From contig JABMDG010000021.1 in assembly GCA_015904045.1 (NCBI GenBank), positions 23,450 to 46,487 of the forward strand: DNA of 23,038 nt, read 5' to 3'. Below the pieces are notes generated by a model. That model was not told the DNA's origin and did no database searches. It saw nothing but the letters and a program-made list of their open reading frames with translations. The position numbers and the translations under genes are program-made. Of this stretch, positions 1-7,006 are shown one piece after another. The DNA comes from Nitrospira sp. GTDB taxonomy: Bacteria > Nitrospirota > Nitrospiria > Nitrospirales > Nitrospiraceae. How positions within the stretch are numbered: position 1 is the stretch's first letter; each line of letters opens with the position of its first letter.

Positions 1-37
1 CCATCAGCTATACGCTCTTCTCCTCTGTGGCCCGCCG

Positions 38-583
38 CTACTCCTTCACCGTGAAATGGACGCTCCGGTTCTTCTGCATACACTCGTTCGTATGTTCAAA
101 GCACAGCGGGCGATCCTTCCCGTAGCTTGTCGTCTTGAGGTCGAGGGACAACCCCAGGTGCTGGAGATAGGTTTTCACACTTCTGGCCCGGCGTTCACCC
201 AAGACGAGATTGTAGGCGGACGTTCCGATTTCATCGCCCCGGCCTTCGAGCAGTATGCGGGCGATGCCGCTGCTCTTCAACTGTCTCGCATTCGCTTCCA
301 ATACCGGTAACGCGTCGGCGCGGAGGCTGTCCTGATCGAAATCAAATAGTACATCCATCAGCAAGTCCTTGCCCGATTCAGCCTCGTGTTTGGCTGACAA
401 TTCGGAGCGGTCAGGACTGACGTTGCGAGCCGTCGCCTCTTTGATGGCCTGCTCCTTGATTCGTTCTTCTCCAGCCCTCCCTTCCTGACCGGTTCCCGAT
501 CCGGATAGGGATGAGCAGCCTTGCATCGCGAGCACGGCCATAATCGGTGCGCCAACAACCCATAACATTCGATCTTGTCGCAT
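38..583 (-). CDS. Pal/OmpA-type peptidoglycan-associated lipoprotein
   Basis: A 181-residue outer-membrane lipoprotein that probably ties the outer membrane to peptidoglycan. The start at 583 is preferred over an upstream in-frame start at 691: it follows a GGAGAG ribosome site and opens directly into a signal peptide (hydrophobic residues 7-20) ending at Cys23 (AMQGC, a loose lipobox). Residues 24-70 are a polar linker. Residues 73-180 are an OmpA C-terminal domain, with FDFDQDSL near 80, EGRGDE at 113-118 and YNLVLGERRA at 124-133, which hold the Asp117 and Arg132 expected to bind diaminopimelate, and NRSVHF near the end. The usual His in EGH is Arg114 here. It lies 41 bp after the aldo/keto reductase gene on the same strand, with no tol genes in view, so whether it is the true Tol-Pal component is unknown. 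Confidence 0.85.
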   Translation of the reverse strand: MRQDRMLWVVGAPIMAVLAMQGCSSLSGSGTGQEGRAGEERIKEQAIKEATARNVSPDRSELSAKHEAESGKDLLMDVLFDFDQDSLRADALPVLEANARQLKSSGIARILLEGRGDEIGTSAYNLVLGERRARSVKTYLQHLGLSLDLKTTSYGKDRPLCFEHTNECMQKNRSVHFTVKE

Positions 584-624
584 ATGTCCCCTCTCTCCTT
601 CAGATAATAAAGTGCGTACGGATT

Positions 625-1998
625 CTATAACGATGCGGCCAAGGCGGTCATCCGTTTGTATGCCTGGATGACATCCTTGAGCGGTTCCCACCTGAGTATT
701 GCCAATGTATCATCGACATAGTGTGGCGTTCGCATACCGTTCAGCACGCAGGTGACGCCGGGCGTCCAGGCAAGAATCCAGAGTGCTTTGCGAGAAAGAG
801 TACTCTGGCGACGTGCGTCCGGCAAGAGCGGGTCGAGTGCCTGCGCGATTGCAGTTGTGCGCGCGCGGCTGCGGTCGGTCGCTTCACGCCGCATCCCATG
901 GAGGAGGGCCAGCAGTTCAGGTACATACCGCTCGCGCCAGGCCTCCCATCGTTCCGATGGTTCTCCGGTCAAGTGGCGTGAAAGGGTTTGTATCGCCTGA
1001 TTGACTTGTGGGGCAATCATCTGGCGTTCAATTTGCTCCCAATGCTCAAGGCCTTGGATCTGTGGACGCACCCGCTGCAACTCTTGAGACCAATTGAAAA
1101 ACTCGGCCGGCGCCGTCCCTTGCTTGGCTTGCTGCATAGCCGGCGCAATCGAATCACGGTATTCTTGTTCAAGTGTGCCGACAGCGTCAAGCTGCCGGGC
1201 GATATCGATTGGCGCATCTTCATGGGGTAGGTCTGCCAAGCGCACGATCCCACTCTGTGGAGCGGGCATGGCGTTCAAGGGGCGATTCACCAACACAGCG
1301 ACCCCTGCTTGTTGCGCATATTCCAGCACGGTCTGACGGCCGGCGGCGCCCGTGTTGGCCGTCAATGCGGCTCCGGACTCAAACAGATTCATCGGCAGTT
1401 GCAGGACGCGGAAGTGATGGGTTTCCAGACCCGCCGACGTGGCAGCGGCTTGCGCTGCTTCAACCATGGAGGCGAGCGAGGTGGTTTCCGGACTTTCGGC
1501 CGGAGCGGTCACGGTATTGGATGAGACACCGTAGTACTGGAGCCGCCCCGCCGCCACTTGCGATTCGAAGTAGGTGAAGGCCTGCTCAAGCCGGCCATAG
1601 AATCGCGCGCGAAGCGCGGCCAGATCTTTCTCGCCGTGGTGCATGGCTTCCGACAAAAAGTATTCCGGATTGTGGAGAAGACAGACATCCAACGTGACCA
1701 GACCGAGGCGATCCAAGGATAGCGCCAGTTGATCCGCCAGGAATTCGGGATGAAGGCAGTGCCAGATGCCGTCTCCGTACTTGACCATGTCAGGATAGGG
1801 ACGCCCGGAGTGTTCTCTGGCTTCGGCTAGTTTCAAATTCTCCCCCTGCACGTAGCCGATCTTGGAGACAACGACGACTTCTTCGCGACGGAGTTCGCCC
1901 GAGGCGATCAGTTCCGCGAGCACAGTCCCGACGGCACGTTCGCTGTCACCGTCCATGTAGTTCGTTGACGTATCGATGACGTTGCAAGAGGCCCGCAA
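625..1998 (-). CDS. Aldo/keto reductase, N-terminally truncated
   Basis: A 457-residue member of the long aldo/keto reductase family (NADPH-linked TIM-barrel oxidoreductases). Counting from a TTG at 1998, the catalytic tetrad is visible: Asp9 and Tyr14 in IDTSTNY, Lys46 in VSKIGY and His109 in CLLHNPE. The C-terminal WTPGVTCVLNGMRTPHYVDD segment (spread over about residues 410-430) is the usual cofactor-side end. The first barrel strand with its glycine-rich LGxGT segment, normally 30-40 residues before the Asp, is missing. Homologous-looking sequence (EHRDALKKAL) continues upstream of the TTG but runs into an in-frame TAG at 2031-2029, which lies in a heptamer repeat. The gene is therefore probably a recently broken pseudogene or makes a shortened protein. 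The TTG start is only the first available one; AAGAAGG before it is a weak ribosome site. Confidence 0.75.
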   Translation of the reverse strand: MRASCNVIDTSTNYMDGDSERAVGTVLAELIASGELRREEVVVVSKIGYVQGENLKLAEAREHSGRPYPDMVKYGDGIWHCLHPEFLADQLALSLDRLGLVTLDVCLLHNPEYFLSEAMHHGEKDLAALRARFYGRLEQAFTYFESQVAAGRLQYYGVSSNTVTAPAESPETTSLASMVEAAQAAATSAGLETHHFRVLQLPMNLFESGAALTANTGAAGRQTVLEYAQQAGVAVLVNRPLNAMPAPQSGIVRLADLPHEDAPIDIARQLDAVGTLEQEYRDSIAPAMQQAKQGTAPAEFFNWSQELQRVRPQIQGLEHWEQIERQMIAPQVNQAIQTLSRHLTGEPSERWEAWRERYVPELLALLHGMRREATDRSRARTTAIAQALDPLLPDARRQSTLSRKALWILAWTPGVTCVLNGMRTPHYVDDTLAILRWEPLKDVIQAYKRMTALAASL

Positions 1999-2028
1999 GG
2001 CCTTCTTGAGAGCGTCTCGATGCTCGGC

Positions 2029-2056
2029 CTACTGGCTACTGACCACTTACCAATGT
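2029..2056 (-). repeat. Short heptamer array at the broken 5' end of the aldo/keto reductase
   Basis: Four consecutive seven-base units read ctactgg, ctactga, ccactta, ccaatgt on the plus strand. On the minus strand they resemble the GTCAGTG/GCCAGTA units of the array at 3508-3591. The in-frame stop that truncates the aldo/keto reductase (2029-2031) is formed by the first unit. The last unit merges with TACCA-ATG-TGGTA, a small dyad upstream of the malic enzyme start. Confidence 0.5.
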
Positions 2057-2091
2057 GGTAGGCTAGACCATAGGAGAGGACGCCAGCTCAC

Positions 2092-3525
2092 ATGAACGAC
2101 ACCGGTCCCTATTCCAATTACCGCCTGACAGTCCGGCTGGAGCTCGCGAATAAGCCCGGTGTCTTTGCCCGCGTGGCGGCGCTGCTGGCCGAAGAACAAG
2201 CCAATCTCGGCGCGGTTGATATCGTCTCGGCGACGAAAGCCGCCATGATTAGGGACGTGACTTTCGACGCGCAGAGCGAGGCGCATGGCAAGCAGGTGCT
2301 GGCCCGGCTTGCCGCGCTGCCTGATGTCACAGTGCTCTCGGCCTCCGATCGTATTTTTCTGCTGCATCTCGGCGGCAAGATTCGAGTGGAGGGGAAGATT
2401 GCGATCAGTACGCGGAACGTCCTCTCGATGGTCTACACGCCCGGCGTCGGCCGTGTCGCCCAAGCCATTGCGCAGGACAAGTCCAAAGCCTATGCGTTCA
2501 CCAGTAAAAGCAACAGTGTGGCGATCGTGACGGACGGGTCGGCGGTGTTGGGGCTGGGCAATCTCGGCCCGGAAGCAGCGCTGCCGGTAATGGAAGGCAA
2601 AGCGATGCTGTTCAAAGAGCTGGCCGGTATCGATGCCTGGCCGCTTTGCCTCAATACGCAGGACCCGGATGCGATCGTGCAGATCGTGCAAGGGATCGCG
2701 CCGGGATTCGGCGCCATCAATCTGGAAGATATCGGCGCGCCCCGCTGTTTTGAGATCGAGCGACGGCTGAAACAATTGCTCGATGTGCCGGTCATGCATG
2801 ATGATCAACATGGGACGGCTGTGGTCATCCTGGCGGCCCTCACGAACGCGCTACGGGTAGTCGGAAAGCGGATGGAGCAGGTGCGTGTTGTCGTCAACGG
2901 GCTCGGCGCAGCGGGCACGGCCTGCTGCCGAATGTTGCTGGCGGCCGGCGTGTCGCATCTGCTGGGCTGCGATAAGGAAGGCATCATCCTGTACGGTGAG
3001 GCTGAGCAATTGCGGGCGTGCCGGGCCGATCTCGCTGCTTGTCGTACTCCGGATAATCCGAGGGGGACGCTGCGTGATGCGCTGAAAGGTGCTGATGTGT
3101 TCATCGGCCTGTCAGTCGGGAATATTCTGAGCGCGGAGGATCTCGACGCGATGGCCACGGACCGGATCGTCTTCGCGATGGCGAATCCGGATCCGGAGGT
3201 CTCGCCGGATCTGGCCGCGTCGCACTGCCGTGTCTTTGCCACCGGACGATCGGATTATCCCAACCAGATCAATAATGCGCTCGCATTTCCAGGCATCTTC
3301 CGAGGAGCGCTCGACGTGCAAGCCGCCGAGATCAACGAGGCGATGAAGTTGGCTGCTGCCAATGCCCTGGCTCATACGATCCCCGAAGGCGCGGTGAGTG
3401 AGGATTACATTATTCCCAGCCTCTTTGACAAAACGGTCGTTCCAAACGTGGCCCACGCTGTCGCGGCGGCTGCTCGAGACACAGGCGTAGCGCGCCGGCG
3501 GAACAAAGCGAAAAGTGAAATGTGA
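2092..3525 (+). CDS. Malic enzyme with N-terminal ACT domain
   Basis: A 477-residue cytosolic oxidoreductase converting malate to pyruvate and CO2 with NAD(P)+. Residues about 11-85 form an ACT domain (LELANKPGVFARVAALL), a ligand-binding regulatory module absent from the simplest malic enzymes. The catalytic part follows: Tyr115 in VYTPGVG, Lys170 in MEGKAM, metal-binding Glu212-Asp213 in NLEDIGAP and Asp237-Asp238 in HDDQHGTA, then the Rossmann glycine motif NGLGAAG at 269-275. AGGAGAGG lies 12 bases before the ATG. The gene is monocistronic and divergent from the aldo/keto reductase. Its last codons (AKSEM and the TGA at 3523-3525) lie inside a tandem heptamer array, so the extreme C-terminus appears to be repeat-derived. 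Choice of NAD or NADP cannot be read with confidence. Confidence 0.93.
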   Translation: MNDTGPYSNYRLTVRLELANKPGVFARVAALLAEEQANLGAVDIVSATKAAMIRDVTFDAQSEAHGKQVLARLAALPDVTVLSASDRIFLLHLGGKIRVEGKIAISTRNVLSMVYTPGVGRVAQAIAQDKSKAYAFTSKSNSVAIVTDGSAVLGLGNLGPEAALPVMEGKAMLFKELAGIDAWPLCLNTQDPDAIVQIVQGIAPGFGAINLEDIGAPRCFEIERRLKQLLDVPVMHDDQHGTAVVILAALTNALRVVGKRMEQVRVVVNGLGAAGTACCRMLLAAGVSHLLGCDKEGIILYGEAEQLRACRADLAACRTPDNPRGTLRDALKGADVFIGLSVGNILSAEDLDAMATDRIVFAMANPDPEVSPDLAASHCRVFATGRSDYPNQINNALAFPGIFRGALDVQAAEINEAMKLAAANALAHTIPEGAVSEDYIIPSLFDKTVVPNVAHAVAAAARDTGVARRRNKAKSEM

Positions 3526-3591
3526 GGGGTGAGTAGTCAGTGGTAAGCGGCCAGTAGTGAGTAGCTAGTGGCGAGTGGTCAGTGGCGAAGA
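3508..3591 (+). repeat. Tandem heptamer array, left arm (about 12 units)
   Basis: Counting in sevens from 3508 gives gcgaaaa, gtgaaat, gtgaggg, gtgagta, gtcagtg, gtaagcg, gccagta, gtgagta, gctagtg, gcgagtg, gtcagtg, gcgaaga. The rough consensus is GYRAGTR, and every unit starts with G. The malic enzyme stop codon (3523-3525) is inside the third unit. It is the left half of an opposed pair with 3676-3738. Confidence 0.8.
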
Positions 3592-3641
3592 ACTCCCAGC
3601 ACGTCCGGGGCATCGGCTCTTGCTGTGGCCGTCATAAACAG

Positions 3642-3673
3642 AGAGGGAGTCTCCCTTCCCGAAGACTCCCTCT
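3642..3673. terminator. Perfect 11-bp stem-loop between convergent genes
   Basis: The arms agagggagtct (3642-3652) and agactccctct (3663-3673) are exact reverse complements around a 10-base loop. The hairpin sits midway between the ends of two convergent genes, malic enzyme and the DUF3501 gene, and midway between the two opposed heptamer arrays. There is no T-run on either side, so a bidirectional intrinsic terminator is plausible but not certain. It could instead be the core of a repeat element bounded by the arrays. Confidence 0.5.
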
Positions 3674-3675
3674 GC

Positions 3676-3738
3676 GATCACATCTTACTCTTCACCACCT
3701 ACCACCTGCTACGTGCCACTCACCCCTTACCCTCTCAC
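3676..3738 (-). repeat. Tandem heptamer array, right arm (about 9 units)
   Basis: Counting in sevens from 3676 gives gatcaca, tcttact, cttcacc, acctacc, acctgct, acgtgcc, actcacc, ccttacc, ctctcac. On the minus strand this is a run of GGTRAGT-like units, the same theme as the array at 3508-3591 but in the opposite direction. The sequence between the arrays (3592-3675) holds the perfect stem-loop and no gene. Confidence 0.75.
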
Positions 3739-3768
3739 GTCAGGCAGGTCCCGAAGCCCCTTCTGGCG

Positions 3769-4350
3769 CTAAATCCCACTGTGGTACAATGCGCACGTCT
3801 TATCAGCGGATGAGCTATGCCTTTTTCTACGAGCAAGTACATCAAGTTCCGCCAGGGAATGCAGACGCGCATCGGCAAAGGCTTCTTTCATCGCGGTTGT
3901 CGGCCGGAATCGGACGAAATGGACGGCGCTGATCTTGGTCTCATGGCTGTGGCCGCCCTCGAACTCCGCAAACACCTGCTCACCGTTCGCCGTGATCGCC
4001 AGCGTCTGGCCGCGATCCAGCCCCATGAACCGGTCGAGCCACTCTTTCATCTTCGCTTCTTCGGTAATCTCAATCAAGAGTGTCGCACGCAATTCATCCA
4101 ACCCGGGCAGCAGCTCATTATACACATCCAACTCGTCTTGCACTTTGGCGGGATCGATGATGCGCTCAACTCGAATCATCTCTTGAATCTGAAAGAGCAG
4201 CGTCTCCCGATTCTCAAATACCAGGGTGATCAAGGGACCGACGAAGATCCGCCGCTTCCGCTTCAGCTCGATAATACGGGCCCGAAAGGCTTCCCGTTGC
4301 CGTTCATAATCCTGCGTGGACAGCAAATCTTCCCGTACCAGTCGTTTCAT
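3769..4350 (-). CDS. DUF3501 family protein
   Basis: A 193-residue soluble protein of unknown biochemical function. It matches the DUF3501 pattern: an N-terminal helical part with YERQREAFRARIIELK and RRIFVGPLITLVFENRET (about 15-51), QIQEMIRVERI at about 54-64, an ELDVYNELLPG segment near 73-83 and a C-terminal beta region (AITANGEQVFAEFEGG). No metal-binding cysteine pairs or membrane segments are seen. The start has a GGAGG site seven bases upstream, and the gene begins 22 bp after the Fe-S protein gene, so it is the last gene of the rubrerythrin operon. DUF3501 genes usually travel with exactly these two partners, which points to a role in peroxide or oxygen stress. The last 25 residues (Lys/Arg/Ser-rich) do not look like a conserved end. 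Confidence 0.82.
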   Translation of the reverse strand: MKRLVREDLLSTQDYERQREAFRARIIELKRKRRIFVGPLITLVFENRETLLFQIQEMIRVERIIDPAKVQDELDVYNELLPGLDELRATLLIEITEEAKMKEWLDRFMGLDRGQTLAITANGEQVFAEFEGGHSHETKISAVHFVRFRPTTAMKEAFADARLHSLAELDVLARRKRHSSSADKTCALYHSGI

Positions 4351-4372
4351 TATGTTTCCTCCGCGTCACGCA

Positions 4373-5656
4373 CTACGAACCAGAAGAGGGCAACCCATAG
4401 GCATCGCGGACAATCTGAATCGGGTGGCGAGCTGCCTTGCCGCCCACGTGAGCCGACGCCCCGGCCTGATCCAATTGCAACCCGGCCAATGGACAGTCGG
4501 AAGCCACGAGATCGGCCGGTGCCTGTTCGATCGCGCGGACGGCCTTGGCCGCAATCTTCATCGACAGCGTGAAGAATTCCGTCTTGGCCGACCACGACCC
4601 ATCATGACCGGAACATTGCTCGATCACATTCACCTGCGCCCCGGCGCACTCCATCAATTCCTTAGACTTGAAGCCGATATTCTGATCCCGCAGATGACAG
4701 GGAATTTGATAGGCCACACGTCCGGGAGACACCGTAAAATCCGTCGCCAGCTGCCCCGCTTTCTTCATCGCCATCAGATATTCGCAGACATCGAACGTGC
4801 GATCCGCAACCTGCTTGGTTTGCTCGTCAGGCAGGAGTTCCGGATATTCGCGTTTGAGCATTAAACTGCAACTCGCCGTGGGCACGACGACATCATAACC
4901 TTGTGCAACCCACGGATGCAGCGACGCGACATTAGCCTTCACCGCCTCTTGAATACCCTGCGTGCCGCCGATTTCGAACTGGGGCATGCCGCAGCAGCGT
5001 TGTTCGGGCACCACGACATCGATTCCGTTTTTCTCCAGCACCTGGACTGTCGCCTTCCCGACATCCGTCGTCTGATAGTTCACCAGGCAACTGGCAAAGA
5101 GCGCGACTTTCCGGACCGGAGGCTCGGCCCGTTTTACCGGCGCGTGCCGGGCGAACCAGCGGGTGAACGTTTCGCCAGAAAAATGCAGCAGCTGCCGGTC
5201 CCGATGCACCCCCGCGACCAGTTCGACGATCCGGCGGATCAGGCGGCTCCCCAACAATCCATTCGTGATCGACGCCGTGGCACTGCCGAGTTTCCCGATC
5301 ATGTCTGTCATGACGAGCAATCGATCGCGCCAATGGACCCCGCGCTCCGCCGCCAGGCGTTTTTTCCATGCGACCATCAAATGTGGAAAATCGATCGCGT
5401 ACTGATGCGGCGGCGTGTAGGGACAGTGATTGAAACACAGTTTACAGTAGTAGCACTCATCGACGACGCGATGATGGTCGGCGGGCGACAGCTTGGCGAC
5501 GTCGCCCTCGTAGGCGTCGATTCGATCGAGCAAGGTATTGAAGGACGGGCACAGATTGAAACAGCGGCGGCACCCGTCGCAGATCTCGTAGATCCGCAAT
5601 GTATCTTTGTCCAGTTGGGCCGGATCGATCGGATTGATGAGACTGAGAGGCTTCAT
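4373..5656 (-). CDS. Heterodisulfide reductase/GlpC-like Fe-S protein (CCG domains)
   Basis: A 427-residue electron-transfer protein. Two [4Fe-4S] ferredoxin motifs lie at the N-terminus: Cys26-x2-Cys29-x2-Cys32-x3-Cys36-Pro and Cys68-x2-Cys71-x2-Cys74-x3-Cys78-Pro. Two CCG-type domains follow: Cys190, Cys221-Cys222-Gly and Cys263 in the first; Cys320-His, Cys348 (CSGHDGSW) and a later SDCP in the second. The second is degenerate, with CSG instead of CCG, as in GlpC-type subunits. No membrane helix is evident. It lies between rubrerythrin and DUF3501 genes on one strand, so it probably passes electrons to rubrerythrin, or uses them with it, in peroxide reduction. The physiological donor is not shown by the sequence. 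Confidence 0.9.
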   Translation of the reverse strand: MKPLSLINPIDPAQLDKDTLRIYEICDGCRRCFNLCPSFNTLLDRIDAYEGDVAKLSPADHHRVVDECYYCKLCFNHCPYTPPHQYAIDFPHLMVAWKKRLAAERGVHWRDRLLVMTDMIGKLGSATASITNGLLGSRLIRRIVELVAGVHRDRQLLHFSGETFTRWFARHAPVKRAEPPVRKVALFASCLVNYQTTDVGKATVQVLEKNGIDVVVPEQRCCGMPQFEIGGTQGIQEAVKANVASLHPWVAQGYDVVVPTASCSLMLKREYPELLPDEQTKQVADRTFDVCEYLMAMKKAGQLATDFTVSPGRVAYQIPCHLRDQNIGFKSKELMECAGAQVNVIEQCSGHDGSWSAKTEFFTLSMKIAAKAVRAIEQAPADLVASDCPLAGLQLDQAGASAHVGGKAARHPIQIVRDAYGLPSSGS

Positions 5657-5677
5657 GGGCGGGCTGACAGGAGCACG

Positions 5678-5758
5678 CAGCCGCCAGCAATCAGCTATCA
5701 GCCGTGAAGAACGACCTCTTCATGCTGATAGCTGACGGCTGAATGCCACAGGCTGTTA
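5678..5758. repeat. Opposed heptamer arrays between rubrerythrin and the Fe-S gene
   Basis: Left units: cagccgc, cagcaat, cagctat, cagccgt (5678-5705). Right units: gctgata, gctgacg, gctgaat, gccacag, gctgtta (5724-5758). The two arms share a perfect 12-bp inverted repeat, tcagctatcagc at 5691-5702 and its complement at 5724-5735, so the transcript can fold into a hairpin. The rubrerythrin stop codon (5756-5758) is in the last right-arm unit. In the operon this hairpin could reduce downstream expression or stabilise the rubrerythrin message. Confidence 0.75.
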
Positions 5759-6184
5759 ACTCTGCTTCAGGCCATCGAGCCCCTTCTGGAACCGATTGGC
5801 ATGGGACCGCTCGGCCTTCGCCAGCGTTTCAAACCATTCGGCCAGTTCAGGGAACCCTTCATCGCGGGCGGTCTTGGCCATGCCTGGATACATCTGGGTG
5901 TACTCGTAGGTCTCACCCTCGATGGCGGCCTTCAAATTCGCATCGGTGTTCCCGATCGGACTTCCGGTGGCCGGATCGCCGACTTCTTTCAAGAAATCCA
6001 AATGGCCGAAGGCATGGCCGGTTTCGGCTTCGGACGTATCGCGGAACAATCCGCCCACATCGGGATAACCCTCGATGTCGGCGCGCCGCGCGAAGTAGAG
6101 GTACCGGCGGTTAGCCTGCGATTCGCCCGCGAAGGCATGTTTCAAGTTGTCGTGGCTCTTGGTTCCCTTTAAATTCTTTCCCAT
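5756..6184 (-). CDS. Rubrerythrin-family diiron protein without rubredoxin domain
   Basis: A 142-residue four-helix ferritin-like protein expected to reduce hydrogen peroxide in the cytoplasm. The diiron ligands are all present: Glu21 in GESQANRRY, Glu54 and His57 in EAETGH, Glu91 in EGETYEY, and Glu125 and His128 in ERSH. There is no C-terminal CxxC rubredoxin domain, so electrons must come from another protein, most likely the Fe-S protein encoded next. The start at 6184 is chosen because GAGGAGG ends six bases upstream; the ATG at 6190 directly abuts that site. It is the first gene of the rubrerythrin / Fe-S / DUF3501 operon. The gap to the next gene (about 100 bp) is filled by the opposed heptamer hairpin. 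Confidence 0.92.
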   Translation of the reverse strand: MGKNLKGTKSHDNLKHAFAGESQANRRYLYFARRADIEGYPDVGGLFRDTSEAETGHAFGHLDFLKEVGDPATGSPIGNTDANLKAAIEGETYEYTQMYPGMAKTARDEGFPELAEWFETLAKAERSHANRFQKGLDGLKQS

Positions 6185-6369
6185 GTTCATCCTCCTCGTT
6201 GTTCGAACGGTGTCGGCCTGCCGGAGAAGGTCCTCACGCACACCCAGACACCGATAAGATAACGCAGCTATCCTGACCGGTTCAAGGGTTTTTCTCGGAC
6301 ACCTGTGCTAGACTGAGCCGCGATTGGGCCGACAAATCTGTTGTCTGTGTGACTCCCTTCAAACACCCC

Positions 6370-6912
6370 ATGTCTGTTCGACTTCTGGTGCTCATCTTGA
6401 TCGTATCCGCGGGGTGTGTACACCGAATCGAGGTGAGCCCTCTCCCCATAAGCCCGGGTTCATCGACGATCTCCCGTCCTCTCCAGGTGACGGTCGGATC
6501 CCTGGCCTTGGAGGGTGCGGACCATCGGCCGGGAATTGTCCTGCTCGAATGGCCGACCCACAACCTCACTCAGGCGATCGTACGATATGCGCAGCAGCGG
6601 GGAACATTCAGCTCGGTCTCCGCCGGTTCTACCGATTTGAGGCTTCGCATCACCGCAAAGCTGGCCTTGGCCTCCCGGCAAGGCCGGTATCATTACCACA
6701 TGCGGTTGCAGGGGGAGATGAGCGAGGCGGATCAGCCGGTTAAGACCTATGTCAGCGAACAGACCGTGGCCGGATCAAGGGTTCGATGGGTGGCCGCTTC
6801 GGATCGCGACCCGATCGAAACGGCACTCCAACTGGCTTTGGATGACTTGTTCGGTTGGATCGAGGCCGATCGAATTCTGTATGTGGGGCAGGGAGAAGGG
6901 CCCTCACGTTAG
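6370..6912 (+). CDS. Uncharacterised lipoprotein
   Basis: A 180-residue predicted lipoprotein whose family I do not recognise. The N-terminus MSVRLLVLILIVSAGC is a short signal peptide with the lipid-anchored cysteine at position 16. An in-frame GTG at 6349 would add seven residues, but it only delays the signal peptide, so 6370 is preferred; neither has a clear ribosome site. The mature part has alternating beta-like stretches (LQVTVGSLAL, DLRLRITAKLAL, YHYHMRLQGEM) and a helix near the end (IETALQLALDDLFGWI). That layout resembles auxiliary lipoproteins of ABC-type envelope transporters or other small surface lipoproteins, but no diagnostic motif is visible. It stands alone, divergent from rubrerythrin and convergent with the MarR gene. 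Confidence 0.65.
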   Translation: MSVRLLVLILIVSAGCVHRIEVSPLPISPGSSTISRPLQVTVGSLALEGADHRPGIVLLEWPTHNLTQAIVRYAQQRGTFSSVSAGSTDLRLRITAKLALASRQGRYHYHMRLQGEMSEADQPVKTYVSEQTVAGSRVRWVAASDRDPIETALQLALDDLFGWIEADRILYVGQGEGPSR

Positions 6913-7006
6913 CAACGGCGTCGCGCTTCTCCTACCCAACCAGGCCCCCACAAACGACGCTTGGCTGGTTAGTTCACCAGAGATAGACCCCAACCGACCG
7001 GACACC

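Noticed and set aside
1..37. Possible heptamer-like units (atcagct, atacgct) at the left edge
   Set aside because: Only two similar units are visible before the window ends; not enough to call an array.
3508..3738. CRISPR array
   Set aside because: The repeat period is seven bases with no unique spacers between units and there are no cas genes.
3817..4572. 251-codon plus-strand frame opposite DUF3501 and the Fe-S gene
   Set aside because: It spans two well-supported minus-strand genes and has no recognisable domain.
6892..6932. 7-bp inverted repeat (ggagaag / cttctcc) spanning the lipoprotein stop codon
   Set aside because: The loop is 27 bases and there is no T-run; too weak to call a terminator although the gap is convergent.
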